DNA from: an uncultured Oscillospiraceae bacterium
GTDB lineage: Bacteria > Bacillota_A > Clostridia > Oscillospirales > Oscillospiraceae
Assembly (NCBI GenBank): GCA_910579155.1
Contig: CAJTTS010000157.1
Coordinates: 1-5,759, forward strand
Direction: 5' to 3'
Length of the DNA stretch: 5,759 nt
Shown: positions 1 through 5,759 of the stretch, piece by piece
Layout: each line of letters opens with the position of its first letter
Position numbering within the stretch: position 1 is the first letter of the stretch
Translations under genes and position numbers: made by a program
Notes under the pieces: generated by a model
What the model saw: the letters and a program-made list of their open reading frames with translations, nothing else
What the model was told of the DNA's origin: nothing
The model's database searches: none

Positions 1-1563
1 AGTGCTCTGCCATATAGACCTAAAGAAATATTTTGCAGAAGAAAAGGACTGCAAAACAGGCCGTCCAAGATATGACGGAGAAAAACTATTAAAGGTGATA
101 TTGTTTGCGTTCATGGAGGAAGGGTATCAGGCCCTAAGAAAGATCCAGAAGCTATGCAAAACAGATATTCGTTTTCTGTGGCTGTTAGACGGTGAAAAAG
201 CACCCAGCCATATGACAATCTGTAATTTTATCAACCATCAGCTAAAAGGGAAGATAGAGGAGCTATTTCTGGAGATAAACAGGTATATTTTTGAAAAAGA
301 GTCGGTAGATTTACGGCATATTTATATTGACGGAACAAAAATAACAGCAAACGCGAACCGTTATAGTTGGGTATGGAAGAAGAGCTGCGAGACAAACCGG
401 AAGAAGGTATTCTCGAAGGTAAGCGAACTGCTGGAGGAGATGAACTGCTCCGGAATAGAACTGCAAGGGGTAAAGTTTGGGATACGGGAAGAGTATGCAA
501 TAGAGTATTTGGAAGACATTTTGAGTCAATACAAAAAGCTCATGTCCCTGAAACCGGAAAAAGCAGTGCGTGGACGAGGCCACCGCAAAAGTATAGCCCT
601 GCGGCTGTATGACCAGTTGGCAGAGTATATCGAGCGATTAAAAAAATACGCCGAGCATATAGAGATTTGTGGGGAAAAGCGAAACAGCTACTCCAAAACA
701 GATAAGGATGCAACATTCATGCGTGTAAAGCGGGACTATATGTGCAACGACCAGCTTCTTCCGGCGTACAATCTGCAGTTGGGGATTTGCGACGAATATA
801 TTGCTGTGTATGATGTCAAGCAGTATGCCACTGATGTGGACTGCTTTCCACCCCTCATGGAACGGTTTTGCCAACATTACGGACATTATCCTGAGTATCC
901 TATAGGCGATGCAGGGTATGGCAGTTATAACAATTATCTCTTTTGTGAAGAACATGAAATAAAAAAATACATGAAGTTTCCAATGTACCAAAAGGAAAAC
1001 ACTGACAAAGAATATCGGGAAAATCCCTTTCGGGCGGTTAATTTTGGTGTGGCTGAGGACGGAGGTCTTATCTGCCCAAATAACAAAAAGTTCCTCTTCC
1101 TGAGGGACATCCCTGTGAAGGGGAATCGCTATGGCAGGACAGAGGAGCTCTACCAGTGCGAAGACTGCTCCGACTGTCCCTACAAGGACAAATGCACCAA
1201 GGCTAAAGGAAACCACACCATACGCCTGAATCGGGAACTGACCCGGTTCCACCAGGAAGTTCTTTCCAATCTTAACTGCATTCATGGGGCCCTGCTGCGC
1301 ATGAACCGCTCCATCCAGGCTGAGGGTGCTTTTGGGGGAATCAAGTGGAACCGTTCTTACACCAGAGCCAGACGCCGGGGCTTAGATGGCCTGCTTTTGG
1401 AGACTGCTCTGATTTCCTGCGGTTTTAATCTTCACAAGTTTCATCTTAAGTCCCCAACCAAGCTCATTGCCGCTTAAATTCTATATGTTTTTCCTCATTT
1501 TTTGCTGGGGTTTCTTCCGGCTTGTTTTTGTGCGCACTTTTTCCTTCCTTTTTCCACTCCACC
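1..1563 (+). mobile_element. Right-hand part of an IS1182-like insertion sequence, end undefined
   Basis: The transposase gene implies an insertion sequence. Its left end lies outside the window, so the terminal inverted repeat cannot be matched and the right boundary is unknown. It probably lies between the stop codon at 1477 and the glyA end near 3530. The right boundary given here, just before the terminator stem, is only a placeholder. If the element extends past the stem, the intron lies inside the insertion sequence; if it ends before, the stem belongs to the chromosome. Confidence 0.4.
2..1477 (+). CDS. IS1182-family DDE transposase, 5' end cut by the window
   Basis: DDE transposase that would cut and join the ends of its insertion sequence. 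The visible frame encodes 491 residues from base 2 and has no upstream stop, so the GTG at 2-4 is probably internal; family members carry a few dozen more N-terminal residues. An N-terminal helical domain (about residues 20-95, including GRPRYDGEKLLK and KAPSHMT) resembles the DUF772-type domain of IS1182 and IS5-like transposases. Likely catalytic acidic residues are D110 (YIDGTKITAN), D303 (GDAGYGSY) and E441 (QAEGAFGGIKW). A cysteine cluster C386-x2-C389-x2-C392-x5-C398 precedes the last acidic residue, as is common in this family. The C-terminus (RSYTRARRRGLDGLL) is complete, with a TAA stop at 1475-1477 and no internal frameshift, so the gene may be active. It is AT-rich compared with glyA, consistent with an acquired element. 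Family assignment is from motif recognition; the DDE residues are inferred, not aligned. Confidence 0.88.
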   Translation: MLCHIDLKKYFAEEKDCKTGRPRYDGEKLLKVILFAFMEEGYQALRKIQKLCKTDIRFLWLLDGEKAPSHMTICNFINHQLKGKIEELFLEINRYIFEKESVDLRHIYIDGTKITANANRYSWVWKKSCETNRKKVFSKVSELLEEMNCSGIELQGVKFGIREEYAIEYLEDILSQYKKLMSLKPEKAVRGRGHRKSIALRLYDQLAEYIERLKKYAEHIEICGEKRNSYSKTDKDATFMRVKRDYMCNDQLLPAYNLQLGICDEYIAVYDVKQYATDVDCFPPLMERFCQHYGHYPEYPIGDAGYGSYNNYLFCEEHEIKKYMKFPMYQKENTDKEYRENPFRAVNFGVAEDGGLICPNNKKFLFLRDIPVKGNRYGRTEELYQCEDCSDCPYKDKCTKAKGNHTIRLNRELTRFHQEVLSNLNCIHGALLRMNRSIQAEGAFGGIKWNRSYTRARRRGLDGLLLETALISCGFNLHKFHLKSPTKLIAA

Positions 1564-1600
1564 AACAAAGGACGCCTCTTTCTGGCGTCCTTTGTTTGAT
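1564..1600 (+). terminator. Rho-independent terminator stem, split from its T-tract by the intron
   Basis: AACAAAGGACGCC (1564-1576) pairs perfectly over 13 bp with GGCGTCCTTTGTT (1584-1596) around a 7-nt loop, with a GC-rich core at 1570-1576/1584-1590. On the + strand the stem is followed by TGAT and then the intron. Without the intron the sequence after the core would read TTTGTTTGAT-TTATTT, a T-rich tract suited to termination of + strand transcripts from the transposase. On the - strand the stem is followed by GG, so termination of glyA transcripts there would rest on the short CTTTGTT arm and is less certain. A stem directly 5' of the insertion point is the known target type of group IIC introns. 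Confidence 0.85.
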
Positions 1601-2030
1601 GTGCGCCCAGTGAGCGCACGTTCTATAGGGTGAAAGACCCGAAGCCGCCCGGCAGCGGGAAGGCATAGCCAAAAGCAAGGGTGTCCGTCGCGAGGCGGAA
1701 TCTGAAGAAAGCTGGATTTTAGGGGTTGAAAGGTCCCCTAAAGGGCAAACCTCTGGCCTGACGAACAGAAATCTCATAAAAGGCTTCAAGCGAGGGTAAG
1801 TTTCCATCACAAAACAAAGCCCAATAGCTGCACGGAATCGTTTGGGGTAAATGAGGCGGGTAAAGAGGGAAAGAACGTGTGAGTACCTGGGGAGGTCTCA
1901 CAGGCGGGGACGAGTAGACATATTCGAAAGGAACCGTAGTAACAACGAACTGTGAGAAGTCAGCAGAGGCCATAGTACCGGGAAAAAAAACGGGAAGGGC
2001 CGAACAATCGTAAGTCCTAAGTAAGCGATG
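1601..2030 (+). ncRNA. Group IIC intron ribozyme, domains I-III and 5' part of domain IV
   Basis: This stretch before the maturase gene is structured RNA rather than coding. It opens with a perfect hairpin GTGCGC/GCGCAC (1601-1606 with 1614-1619), followed by GGGTGAAAGACCC (about 1628-1640). A further 8-bp stem TTTAGGGG/CCCCTAAA (1718-1725 with 1735-1742) follows. The conserved ACAAAACAAAG block lies near 1807-1817, and the domain III/IV transition GTCAGCAGAGGCCATAGTACC lies near 1959-1979. The candidate exon-binding segment TCAAG (1786-1790) could pair with TTTGA at 1595-1599 of the 5' exon with one G-U pair; this pairing is tentative. Domain borders are approximate because no folding was run. 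Confidence 0.85.
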
Positions 2031-2031
2031 G

Positions 2032-2038
2032 AAGGAGG
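2032..2038 (+). promoter_or_regulatory. Ribosome binding site of the intron maturase
   Basis: AAGGAGG, a near-perfect anti-Shine-Dalgarno complement, ends 8 nt before the ATG at 2047. It fixes the start codon of the intron ORF and shows that the maturase is translated from the unspliced intron RNA. Confidence 0.85.
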
Positions 2039-2046
2039 CCGGCGCA

Positions 2047-3438
2047 ATGAGAGCAGAAAACCAGAAGAATCTGGGCTACCCGCAAAGGAATAGTGCGGAA
2101 CACGAAGAGTATGCGAGAGCGCGGAGCACCGGAACTCGGAAAGGAGCTGAACAGGGCGGTGCAGACCTGCTGGAAAGGATACTGAGCAGGGAGAACCTGA
2201 ACAGGGCCTATAAGCGGGTCAAAGCCAACAAGGGAGCACCAGGAATCGATGGGATGACCATAGAGGAGGCGTTGCCCTGGTTGAGGAAGAATCGTGACGA
2301 GCTTCTGGAGAGCATCCGGCAGGGGAAGTATAAACCTCAGCCGGTGCGCCGGAAAGAAATCCCGAAGCCGGATGGCGGGGTACGAAAGTTGGGAATCCCA
2401 ACAGTCGTAGACCGAATCATCCAACAAGCAATCGCGCAGCAGCTAACCCCCATCTACGAACCGAAATTCTCAGAGACCAGCTACGGTTATCGATCGGGGA
2501 GAAGTGCACAGCAAGCGATAGAGCGGGTCAGGGAGTACGCGGAAGAAGGGTATACCCAGGCGGTCTTGGTAGACCTGTCCAAGTACTTCGACACGCTGAA
2601 CCATGAGCTGCTGATGAACCTGCTCCGAAAGGACATCCAGGACAAACGAGTGACAGATCTGATCAAGAAGTACCTGAAAGCGGGAGTCATGGAAAACGGA
2701 CTTGTAATCGAAACCAGAGAAGGCTCGCCCCAAGGAGGACCGCTGTCACCCTTGCTTGCCAATATCTACCTGAACGAATATGACCAGGAGATGGCACGGC
2801 GAGGAGTACCGGTCGTCCGCTATGCAGACGACATAGTGGTACTAGCCAAGAGCAAGCGGGCGGCAGAAAGACTTCTGGAATCGGCCCGGCGGTATCTTGA
2901 AGGGAAACTGAAACTCAGGATGAATGTGGAAAAGAGCAAAGCAGTCAGCGTGTACAGTGCCCGAAATTTTAAGTTCCTGGGCTTTGCGTTGGGAAAGGGC
3001 AAAGACGGTATATACGTCAGAGCACACGCAAAGACCCTGAAGAAGGCCAAAGCCAAACTGAAAGAGCTGACTTCCCGCAGCCAGGGCAGAAATGTCCGAC
3101 AGGTGATGGAGAACGTGAAAGTCTACATCCGGGGCTGGCTGGGCTACTTCGGAATTGCACACATGAAGACAACGATGCAGCGATGGGATGAATGGCTGAG
3201 GCGGAGAATCCGGATGTATATCTGGAAACAGTGGAAGCGGCCCAGGACAAGGGTAAAGAACCTGATGAAACTGGGGATGCCCCAATGGCAAGCCTACCGA
3301 AACGGGAACACCCGAAAAGGATATTGGGCGGTAGCAGGCAGCGGGATATTGACGCACACGATTACGAATGAAAGACTCGCACGGGCTGGATACTACAGCA
3401 TCCTGGACCGGTACGAGTCCTTGCACTCAAACGATTGA
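2047..3438 (+). CDS. ltrA: Group II intron reverse transcriptase/maturase (class C, no endonuclease)
   Basis: 463-residue multifunctional intron protein: it binds the intron RNA to help splicing and copies it into DNA at a new site. RT motifs appear in order: the N-terminal RT0-like part LLERILSRENLNRAYKRV (41-58), GAPGIDGM (63-70), RKEIPKPDGGVRKLGIPTVVDR (102-123), the palm aspartate D176 in VDLSKYFD, SPQGGPLSPLLANIYL (227-242), and the active-site YADD (259-262) with D261 and D262. A fingers/thumb extension follows. The maturase X domain spans about 325-410 (RQVMENVKVYIRGWLGYFG), with a basic stretch RRRIRMYIWKQWKRPRTR. The tail NTRKGYWAVAGS...LHSND is typical of class C and related RTs. 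No HNH endonuclease motif follows, which fits class C, which uses nicks or replication forks as primers. The start has a strong ribosome binding site and all catalytic residues are present. ltrA is used as a general name, not as a claim of identity with the lactococcal gene. Confidence 0.95.
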   Translation: MRAENQKNLGYPQRNSAEHEEYARARSTGTRKGAEQGGADLLERILSRENLNRAYKRVKANKGAPGIDGMTIEEALPWLRKNRDELLESIRQGKYKPQPVRRKEIPKPDGGVRKLGIPTVVDRIIQQAIAQQLTPIYEPKFSETSYGYRSGRSAQQAIERVREYAEEGYTQAVLVDLSKYFDTLNHELLMNLLRKDIQDKRVTDLIKKYLKAGVMENGLVIETREGSPQGGPLSPLLANIYLNEYDQEMARRGVPVVRYADDIVVLAKSKRAAERLLESARRYLEGKLKLRMNVEKSKAVSVYSARNFKFLGFALGKGKDGIYVRAHAKTLKKAKAKLKELTSRSQGRNVRQVMENVKVYIRGWLGYFGIAHMKTTMQRWDEWLRRRIRMYIWKQWKRPRTRVKNLMKLGMPQWQAYRNGNTRKGYWAVAGSGILTHTITNERLARAGYYSILDRYESLHSND

Positions 3439-3506
3439 ACCGCCGTGTACCGAACGGTACGCACGGTGGTGTGAGAGGTCGGGGCTTACCGCCCCTCCTA
3501 CTCGAT
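3438..3506 (+). ncRNA. Intron domains V and VI (catalytic hairpin and branch-point hairpin)
   Basis: Domain V folds as ACCGCCGT (3439-3446) with ACGGTGGT (3463-3470), a 2-nt bulge GC (3461-3462), an upper stem GTACC/GGTAC (3447-3451 with 3456-3460) and a GAAC loop. The metal-binding triad reads CGC (3441-3443), as in class C, rather than AGC. Domain VI pairs GAGAGG (3473-3478) with CCT-A-CTC (3497-3503), leaving A3500 bulged, and caps with GGGGC/GCCCC (3481-3485 with 3491-3495). A3500 is the seventh nucleotide counted back from the 3' end, the normal place for the lariat branch point. These pairings were drawn by hand from the sequence. Confidence 0.92.
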
Positions 3507-3530
3507 TTATTTCCGATGCTTAATCCGCAA

Positions 3531-4784
3531 TTATTTCTCGTATAGCGGATACTTGCCGCACAGCTCCTCAACCCCGGCGCGCACCCGGTCTGCGGAATTC
3601 TCAAAGTCTGTCGCGGTCAGATAAATAAACTCCGCGATATTGTCCATGTCCTCGCAGTTCAGGCCGCGAGTGGTGACAGCGGGGGTGCCGATGCGGATGC
3701 CGCTGGTGATAAAGGGGCTCTGGGGGTCGTTGGGAACGGCGTTTTTGTTTACCGTGATGTAAACCTTGTCCAGCCGCTTCTCCAGCGCCTTGCCGGTGAC
3801 ATTCATATTCTGGAGGTCCACCAGCATGAGGTGATTATCGGTTCCGCCGGAAACCAGATGGAAGCCCCTCCTGACCAGTCCGTCCGCCAGCGCTCTGGCA
3901 TTGAGAACCACCTGGTGCTGATACGCTTTAAAGGAAGCGGACATTGCCTCTCCCAGACAGACCGCCTTTGCTGCGATAATGTGCTCCAGTGGTCCTCCCT
4001 GGGTGCCGGGGAAGATGGCCTTGTCGATCTGTTTGGCCAGGGCCTCTCTGCAAAGGATCAGTCCGCCCCGCGGTCCGCGCAGGGTTTTGTGGGTGGTGGT
4101 GGTGACGATATCCGCGTAGGGCACGGGAGAGGGGTGTTCCCCTGCCGCCACCAGTCCGGCGATGTGGGCCATGTCCACCATCAGGTATGCGCCCACTTCC
4201 TTGGCAATTTCCGCCATACGGGGGAAGTCGATGGTGCGGGGATAGGCGCTGGCGCCCGCCACAATCAGCTTGGGCCTGTTTTCCAGGGCCAGCCTGCGGA
4301 GGTTTTCATAGTCTATCTTCTCGTCCTCCCCCAGGCCGTAGGGGACAAAGTTGAAGTAGCTTCCCGACATGTTTACCGGGGAGCCGTGGGTCAGATGTCC
4401 GCCTTCCGCCAGGCTCATGCCCAGAACAGTGTCGCCCGGCTTCAGCAGGGCAAAGTACACCGCCATATTCGCCTGCGCTCCGGAATGGGGCTGGACGTTG
4501 GCGTGCTCTGCGCCGAACAGCTTTTTGGCCCGTTCAATCGCCAAGGTCTCCACCACGTCGATGGCCTCGCAGCCGCCGTAATACCGTTTGCCAGAGTACC
4601 CCTCCGCGTATTTGTTGGTGAGGACCGAGCCCATGGCCGCCATAACCGCTGGGGAGACAATGTTCTCCGAGGCAATCAGCTCCAGGTTGCGCCGCTGGCG
4701 TTTCAGCTCCTGCATCATCGCCTGCCCTACCTCCGGGTCCTGCTGGGCCACAAAGCCGATGGTATCCATCATATCCTGATACAT
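3531..4784 (-). CDS. glyA: Serine hydroxymethyltransferase
   Basis: Cytosolic PLP enzyme converting serine and tetrahydrofolate to glycine and 5,10-methylene-tetrahydrofolate, the main source of one-carbon units for purine, thymidylate and methionine synthesis. The product is 417 residues, the usual bacterial length. Key residues are visible: Y59 and E61 in [16 protein letters not shown]204 and H207 in [13 protein letters not shown] (contacts to the cofactor ring), the PLP-binding lysine K233 in [14 protein letters not shown], and R364 in SGIRIGTPA (substrate carboxylate). The spacing of Y59, D204 and K233 matches the E. coli enzyme with a +4 offset, from memory. The start is the ATG at 4784, because AAGGAAG lies 8 nt upstream; a GTG at 4793 overlaps that site and is unlikely. 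The gene has its own promoter, faces a convergent mobile element, and its stop codon lies 24 nt from the intron end. No damage is seen. Confidence 0.97.
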   Translation of the reverse strand: MYQDMMDTIGFVAQQDPEVGQAMMQELKRQRRNLELIASENIVSPAVMAAMGSVLTNKYAEGYSGKRYYGGCEAIDVVETLAIERAKKLFGAEHANVQPHSGAQANMAVYFALLKPGDTVLGMSLAEGGHLTHGSPVNMSGSYFNFVPYGLGEDEKIDYENLRRLALENRPKLIVAGASAYPRTIDFPRMAEIAKEVGAYLMVDMAHIAGLVAAGEHPSPVPYADIVTTTTHKTLRGPRGGLILCREALAKQIDKAIFPGTQGGPLEHIIAAKAVCLGEAMSASFKAYQHQVVLNARALADGLVRRGFHLVSGGTDNHLMLVDLQNMNVTGKALEKRLDKVYITVNKNAVPNDPQSPFITSGIRIGTPAVTTRGLNCEDMDNIAEFIYLTATDFENSADRVRAGVEELCGKYPLYEK

Positions 4785-4792
4785 GGTATACA

Positions 4793-4799
4793 CTTCCTT
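4793..4799 (-). promoter_or_regulatory. Ribosome binding site of glyA
   Basis: On the - strand AAGGAAG occupies 4799-4793, ending 8 nt before the ATG at 4784. It favours that ATG over the in-frame GTG at 4793-4791, whose first base is the last base of the site. Confidence 0.8.
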
Positions 4800-4837
4800 T
4801 TTTCATATTTTCAGATTGGACGCTTTCATTCTGCAAA

Positions 4838-4860
4838 ATACCCTTATCCCGCAAAGGTAT
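4838..4860 (-). promoter_or_regulatory. Hairpin at the 5' end of the glyA leader RNA
   Basis: Read on the - strand, ATACCTTT (4860-4853) pairs with AAGGGTAT (4845-4838) over 8 bp including one G-U pair, with a 7-nt loop GCGGGAT. It starts within a few nucleotides of the predicted transcription start (about 4863) and is followed by TTTT. It could be a 5' stabilising hairpin. It is too close to the start for a classical attenuator, and it does not match a riboswitch that I recognise. Confidence 0.45.
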
Positions 4861-4869
4861 GATAAATAA

Positions 4870-4898
4870 ATTATACACGAAAAATAACCCGGATTCAA
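4870..4898 (-). promoter_or_regulatory. Sigma-A type promoter of glyA
   Basis: On the - strand a -35 box TTGAAT (4898-4893) and a perfect -10 box TATAAT (4875-4870) are separated by exactly 17 nt. Transcription should start near 4863, giving a leader of about 79 nt before the glyA ATG. An 11-bp palindrome GGATTGAATCC (4901-4891 on the - strand) covers the -35 box and could be an operator. This promoter implies that glyA is transcribed independently of the gene upstream. Confidence 0.8.
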
Positions 4899-5007
4899 TC
4901 CACCGGAAAGCAGTAAAGCGAATTTGGGTGTTCCCACAGATTCCGAATGCCGGTCAGTACACTTTCTGGACAAAAGGGGCAAAAACAAATGCCTCTGTAT
5001 CCGTCTG

Positions 5008-5759
5008 TCAGCAAAGAAACCGGGAAACCAGAAAATCCCCCAGACTCCCCGGCCGGATGAACAGCAGGGAATCGCCGGAGATGATAGACGGAAGGCGGAG
5101 CAGCCACACTGCCAGCAGAAGAACGCCCACAATCCCCCAAAAGCGGATGGAGGCCGCCTGCCTTGTCCGCCCCATCAGGAAACAGACGGCGGCATACCCG
5201 CAGCAGAGGGCCAGGGGATACACCATGGGATTCCAGTGAAGGGCCTGCCGCCATTCCATGCGGAGGGCGGAGAGCAGCGCCCGCGTCATTCCGCAGCCGG
5301 GACAGGGTATCCCCGTAATCGCATAAAAAGGGCACCGGTAAAAGCGGGACAGCAGCAGAATGAGAACAAAATCGGAGCTGGCATAGCCTCTTTCCGCGTT
5401 GGAGCGGATTTCAATCACATACCGGCGATGTTTTTGGAAATCAATATCTTTAAAAGTGTAGCTGATATCAGTGGTGGTGATGGATTCGGAGAGATATTTG
5501 TGGTTTTCCCCATAGGTGCGCAGCCGGATGGTATAGCTCTGGGCGTGCTCCGCTTCGCTCCATTCCACCTCCAGGGTCTTGCCGTCCACAAATTTGGTTT
5601 TCAGAATCACCGGGGAATCCACCTGTTCATAGCGGCTGTCCACCTGGCGGCAGAACCTGACAAACTCGGAGCCCATCTTTCCCTCCTGCGCCTGGACGTA
5701 CATGACATACATTCCCTTCTCCCTGACGGGGATATCGTCCAGATGTAATAGGATTTGGA
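5008..5759 (-). CDS. FN3-like domain protein with C-terminal DUF2752 membrane domain, N-terminus outside the window
   Basis: The frame is open to the window edge, giving 249 visible residues; the ATG at 5712 has no clear ribosome binding site and in-frame sequence continues upstream, so the true start lies outside. Residues 1-38 look like the end of a beta-sandwich repeat (YVMYVQAQEGKMGSEF). Residues 48-133 resemble a fibronectin type III domain: LEVEW with W66, SYTIRLRT, the YTFKDIDF stretch, then RRYVIEIRSN ending in GYASSDF. In the same frame follows a DUF2752 domain: CPFYAITGIPCPGCGMTRALL (C142, C152, C155), then WNPMVY and two hydrophobic segments (about 176-195 and 206-224). DUF2752 proteins are small bacterial membrane proteins with no firmly known function. 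The usual first membrane helix before CPF is nearly absent here, leaving only FVLILLLSRF (130-139). It is therefore either a real fusion, with FN3 domains tethered to the membrane, or a product of domain joining by deletion. Function not assigned. Confidence 0.75.
   Translation of the reverse strand, partial: QILLHLDDIPVREKGMYVMYVQAQEGKMGSEFVRFCRQVDSRYEQVDSPVILKTKFVDGKTLEVEWSEAEHAQSYTIRLRTYGENHKYLSESITTTDISYTFKDIDFQKHRRYVIEIRSNAERGYASSDFVLILLLSRFYRCPFYAITGIPCPGCGMTRALLSALRMEWRQALHWNPMVYPLALCCGYAAVCFLMGRTRQAASIRFWGIVGVLLLAVWLLRLPSIISGDSLLFIRPGSLGDFLVSRFLC

Larger units (their letters stand above)
1601..3506 (+). mobile_element. Complete group IIC (bacterial class C) self-splicing intron with its maturase gene
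   Basis: A retroelement whose RNA splices as a ribozyme and moves with the help of the encoded reverse transcriptase. The 5' end is GTGCGCCCAG (group II consensus GUGYG) and the 3' end is CTCGAT, ending in the usual AY. Internal blocks such as CTATAGGGTGAAAG, GCAAGGGTGTCCGT, GGAATCTGAAG, ACAAAACAAAG and GTCAGCAGAGGCCATAGTACC match the Oceanobacillus iheyensis group IIC intron as I remember it. Domain V has the CGC triad of class C, the ORF lacks an endonuclease domain, and the insertion lies just after a terminator stem; all three are class C hallmarks. Length is 1906 nt. Both RNA ends and the ORF are intact, so it looks splicing-competent. The exact 3' boundary is inferred from domain VI geometry. 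Confidence 0.93.

Noticed and set aside
638..1285. 215-codon open frame on the - strand within the transposase
   Set aside because: Antisense shadow of the transposase, which has conserved DDE motifs on the + strand.
1530..1537. Palindrome GTGCGCAC that repeats the first bases of the intron
   Set aside because: Eight bases in a T-rich spacer, with no other copy of the intron end beside it; likely chance, and it cannot be tied to an IS end without the left flank.
1601..1619. GTGCGC/GCGCAC hairpin as a second terminator
   Set aside because: It is the 5' hairpin of the group II ribozyme and has no T-tract after it.
1481..1973. Two small - strand open frames in the spacer and intron 5' region
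   Set aside because: They lie over the terminator stem and the structured ribozyme domains and show no domain or ribosome binding site.
1601..3506. Retron, diversity-generating element or other defence-type reverse transcriptase
   Set aside because: The RT carries a maturase X domain and is enclosed by group II domains I-VI, which fully explains it.
4791..4793. GTG as an alternative glyA start
   Set aside because: It overlaps the Shine-Dalgarno sequence AAGGAAG; the ATG at 4784 has correct spacing.
3831..4862. 343-codon open frame on the + strand opposite glyA
   Set aside because: It is antisense to an unmistakable SHMT gene; the product has no recognisable domain and the frame arises from the GC-rich codon use of glyA.
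4976..4995. Weak hairpin after the DUF2752 gene as a terminator
   Set aside because: Only 4 bp (GGCA/TGCC) around an 8-nt loop, followed by a short CCTTTTG; too weak to call.
4924..5748. 274-codon open frame on the + strand opposite the FN3-DUF2752 gene
   Set aside because: The opposite strand carries a recognisable CPGCGMTRA motif and an FN3-like pattern; this frame is low-complexity and has no family match.

Overview
The window looks like chromosomal DNA of a Clostridia-type Firmicute, probably a gut-associated Lachnospiraceae or Oscillospiraceae. This is inferred from the style of the serine hydroxymethyltransferase, from a DUF2752 protein with a CPGCGMTRA signature, and from a group IIC intron that matches the Oceanobacillus iheyensis ribozyme from memory. 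No rRNA or other phylogenetic marker is present, so the genus is not resolved.

Layout. (1) Bases 1-1477 hold an IS1182-type DDE transposase on the + strand, missing its N-terminus at the window edge and more AT-rich than the genes on the right. (2) Bases 1478-1600 are a short spacer ending in a 13-bp perfect hairpin (1564-1596) that reads as a rho-independent terminator. (3) Bases 1601-3506 are a complete, apparently functional group IIC intron of 1906 nt: a 5' GTGCG end, ribozyme domains I-III, an intact reverse transcriptase/maturase ORF in domain IV (2047-3438), a domain V with the CGC triad typical of class C, and a domain VI with a bulged A seven nucleotides from the 3' end. (4) Only 24 nt later, the convergent glyA gene (SHMT) ends; it runs on the - strand from 4784 to 3531, with a near-consensus sigma-A promoter at 4870-4898 and a hairpin in its leader. 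(5) At the right edge, also on the - strand, is a gene open to the window end. It encodes fibronectin-III-like beta-sandwich sequence followed in the same frame by a DUF2752 membrane domain.

How the parts relate. The intron sits immediately 3' of a terminator stem, the target preference known for group IIC introns. Joining the flanks in silico rebuilds a T-rich tract after the stem, so the intron split the terminator between its stem and its T-tract. Before insertion the stem lay 28 nt from the glyA stop codon, so it probably served the converging transposase and glyA transcripts. Now 1.9 kb of intron separates glyA from that stem. The mobile elements have no evident functional link to one-carbon metabolism. 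The genes can be explained by known families; the points worth following are the terminator split, the FN3-DUF2752 fusion and the glyA leader.
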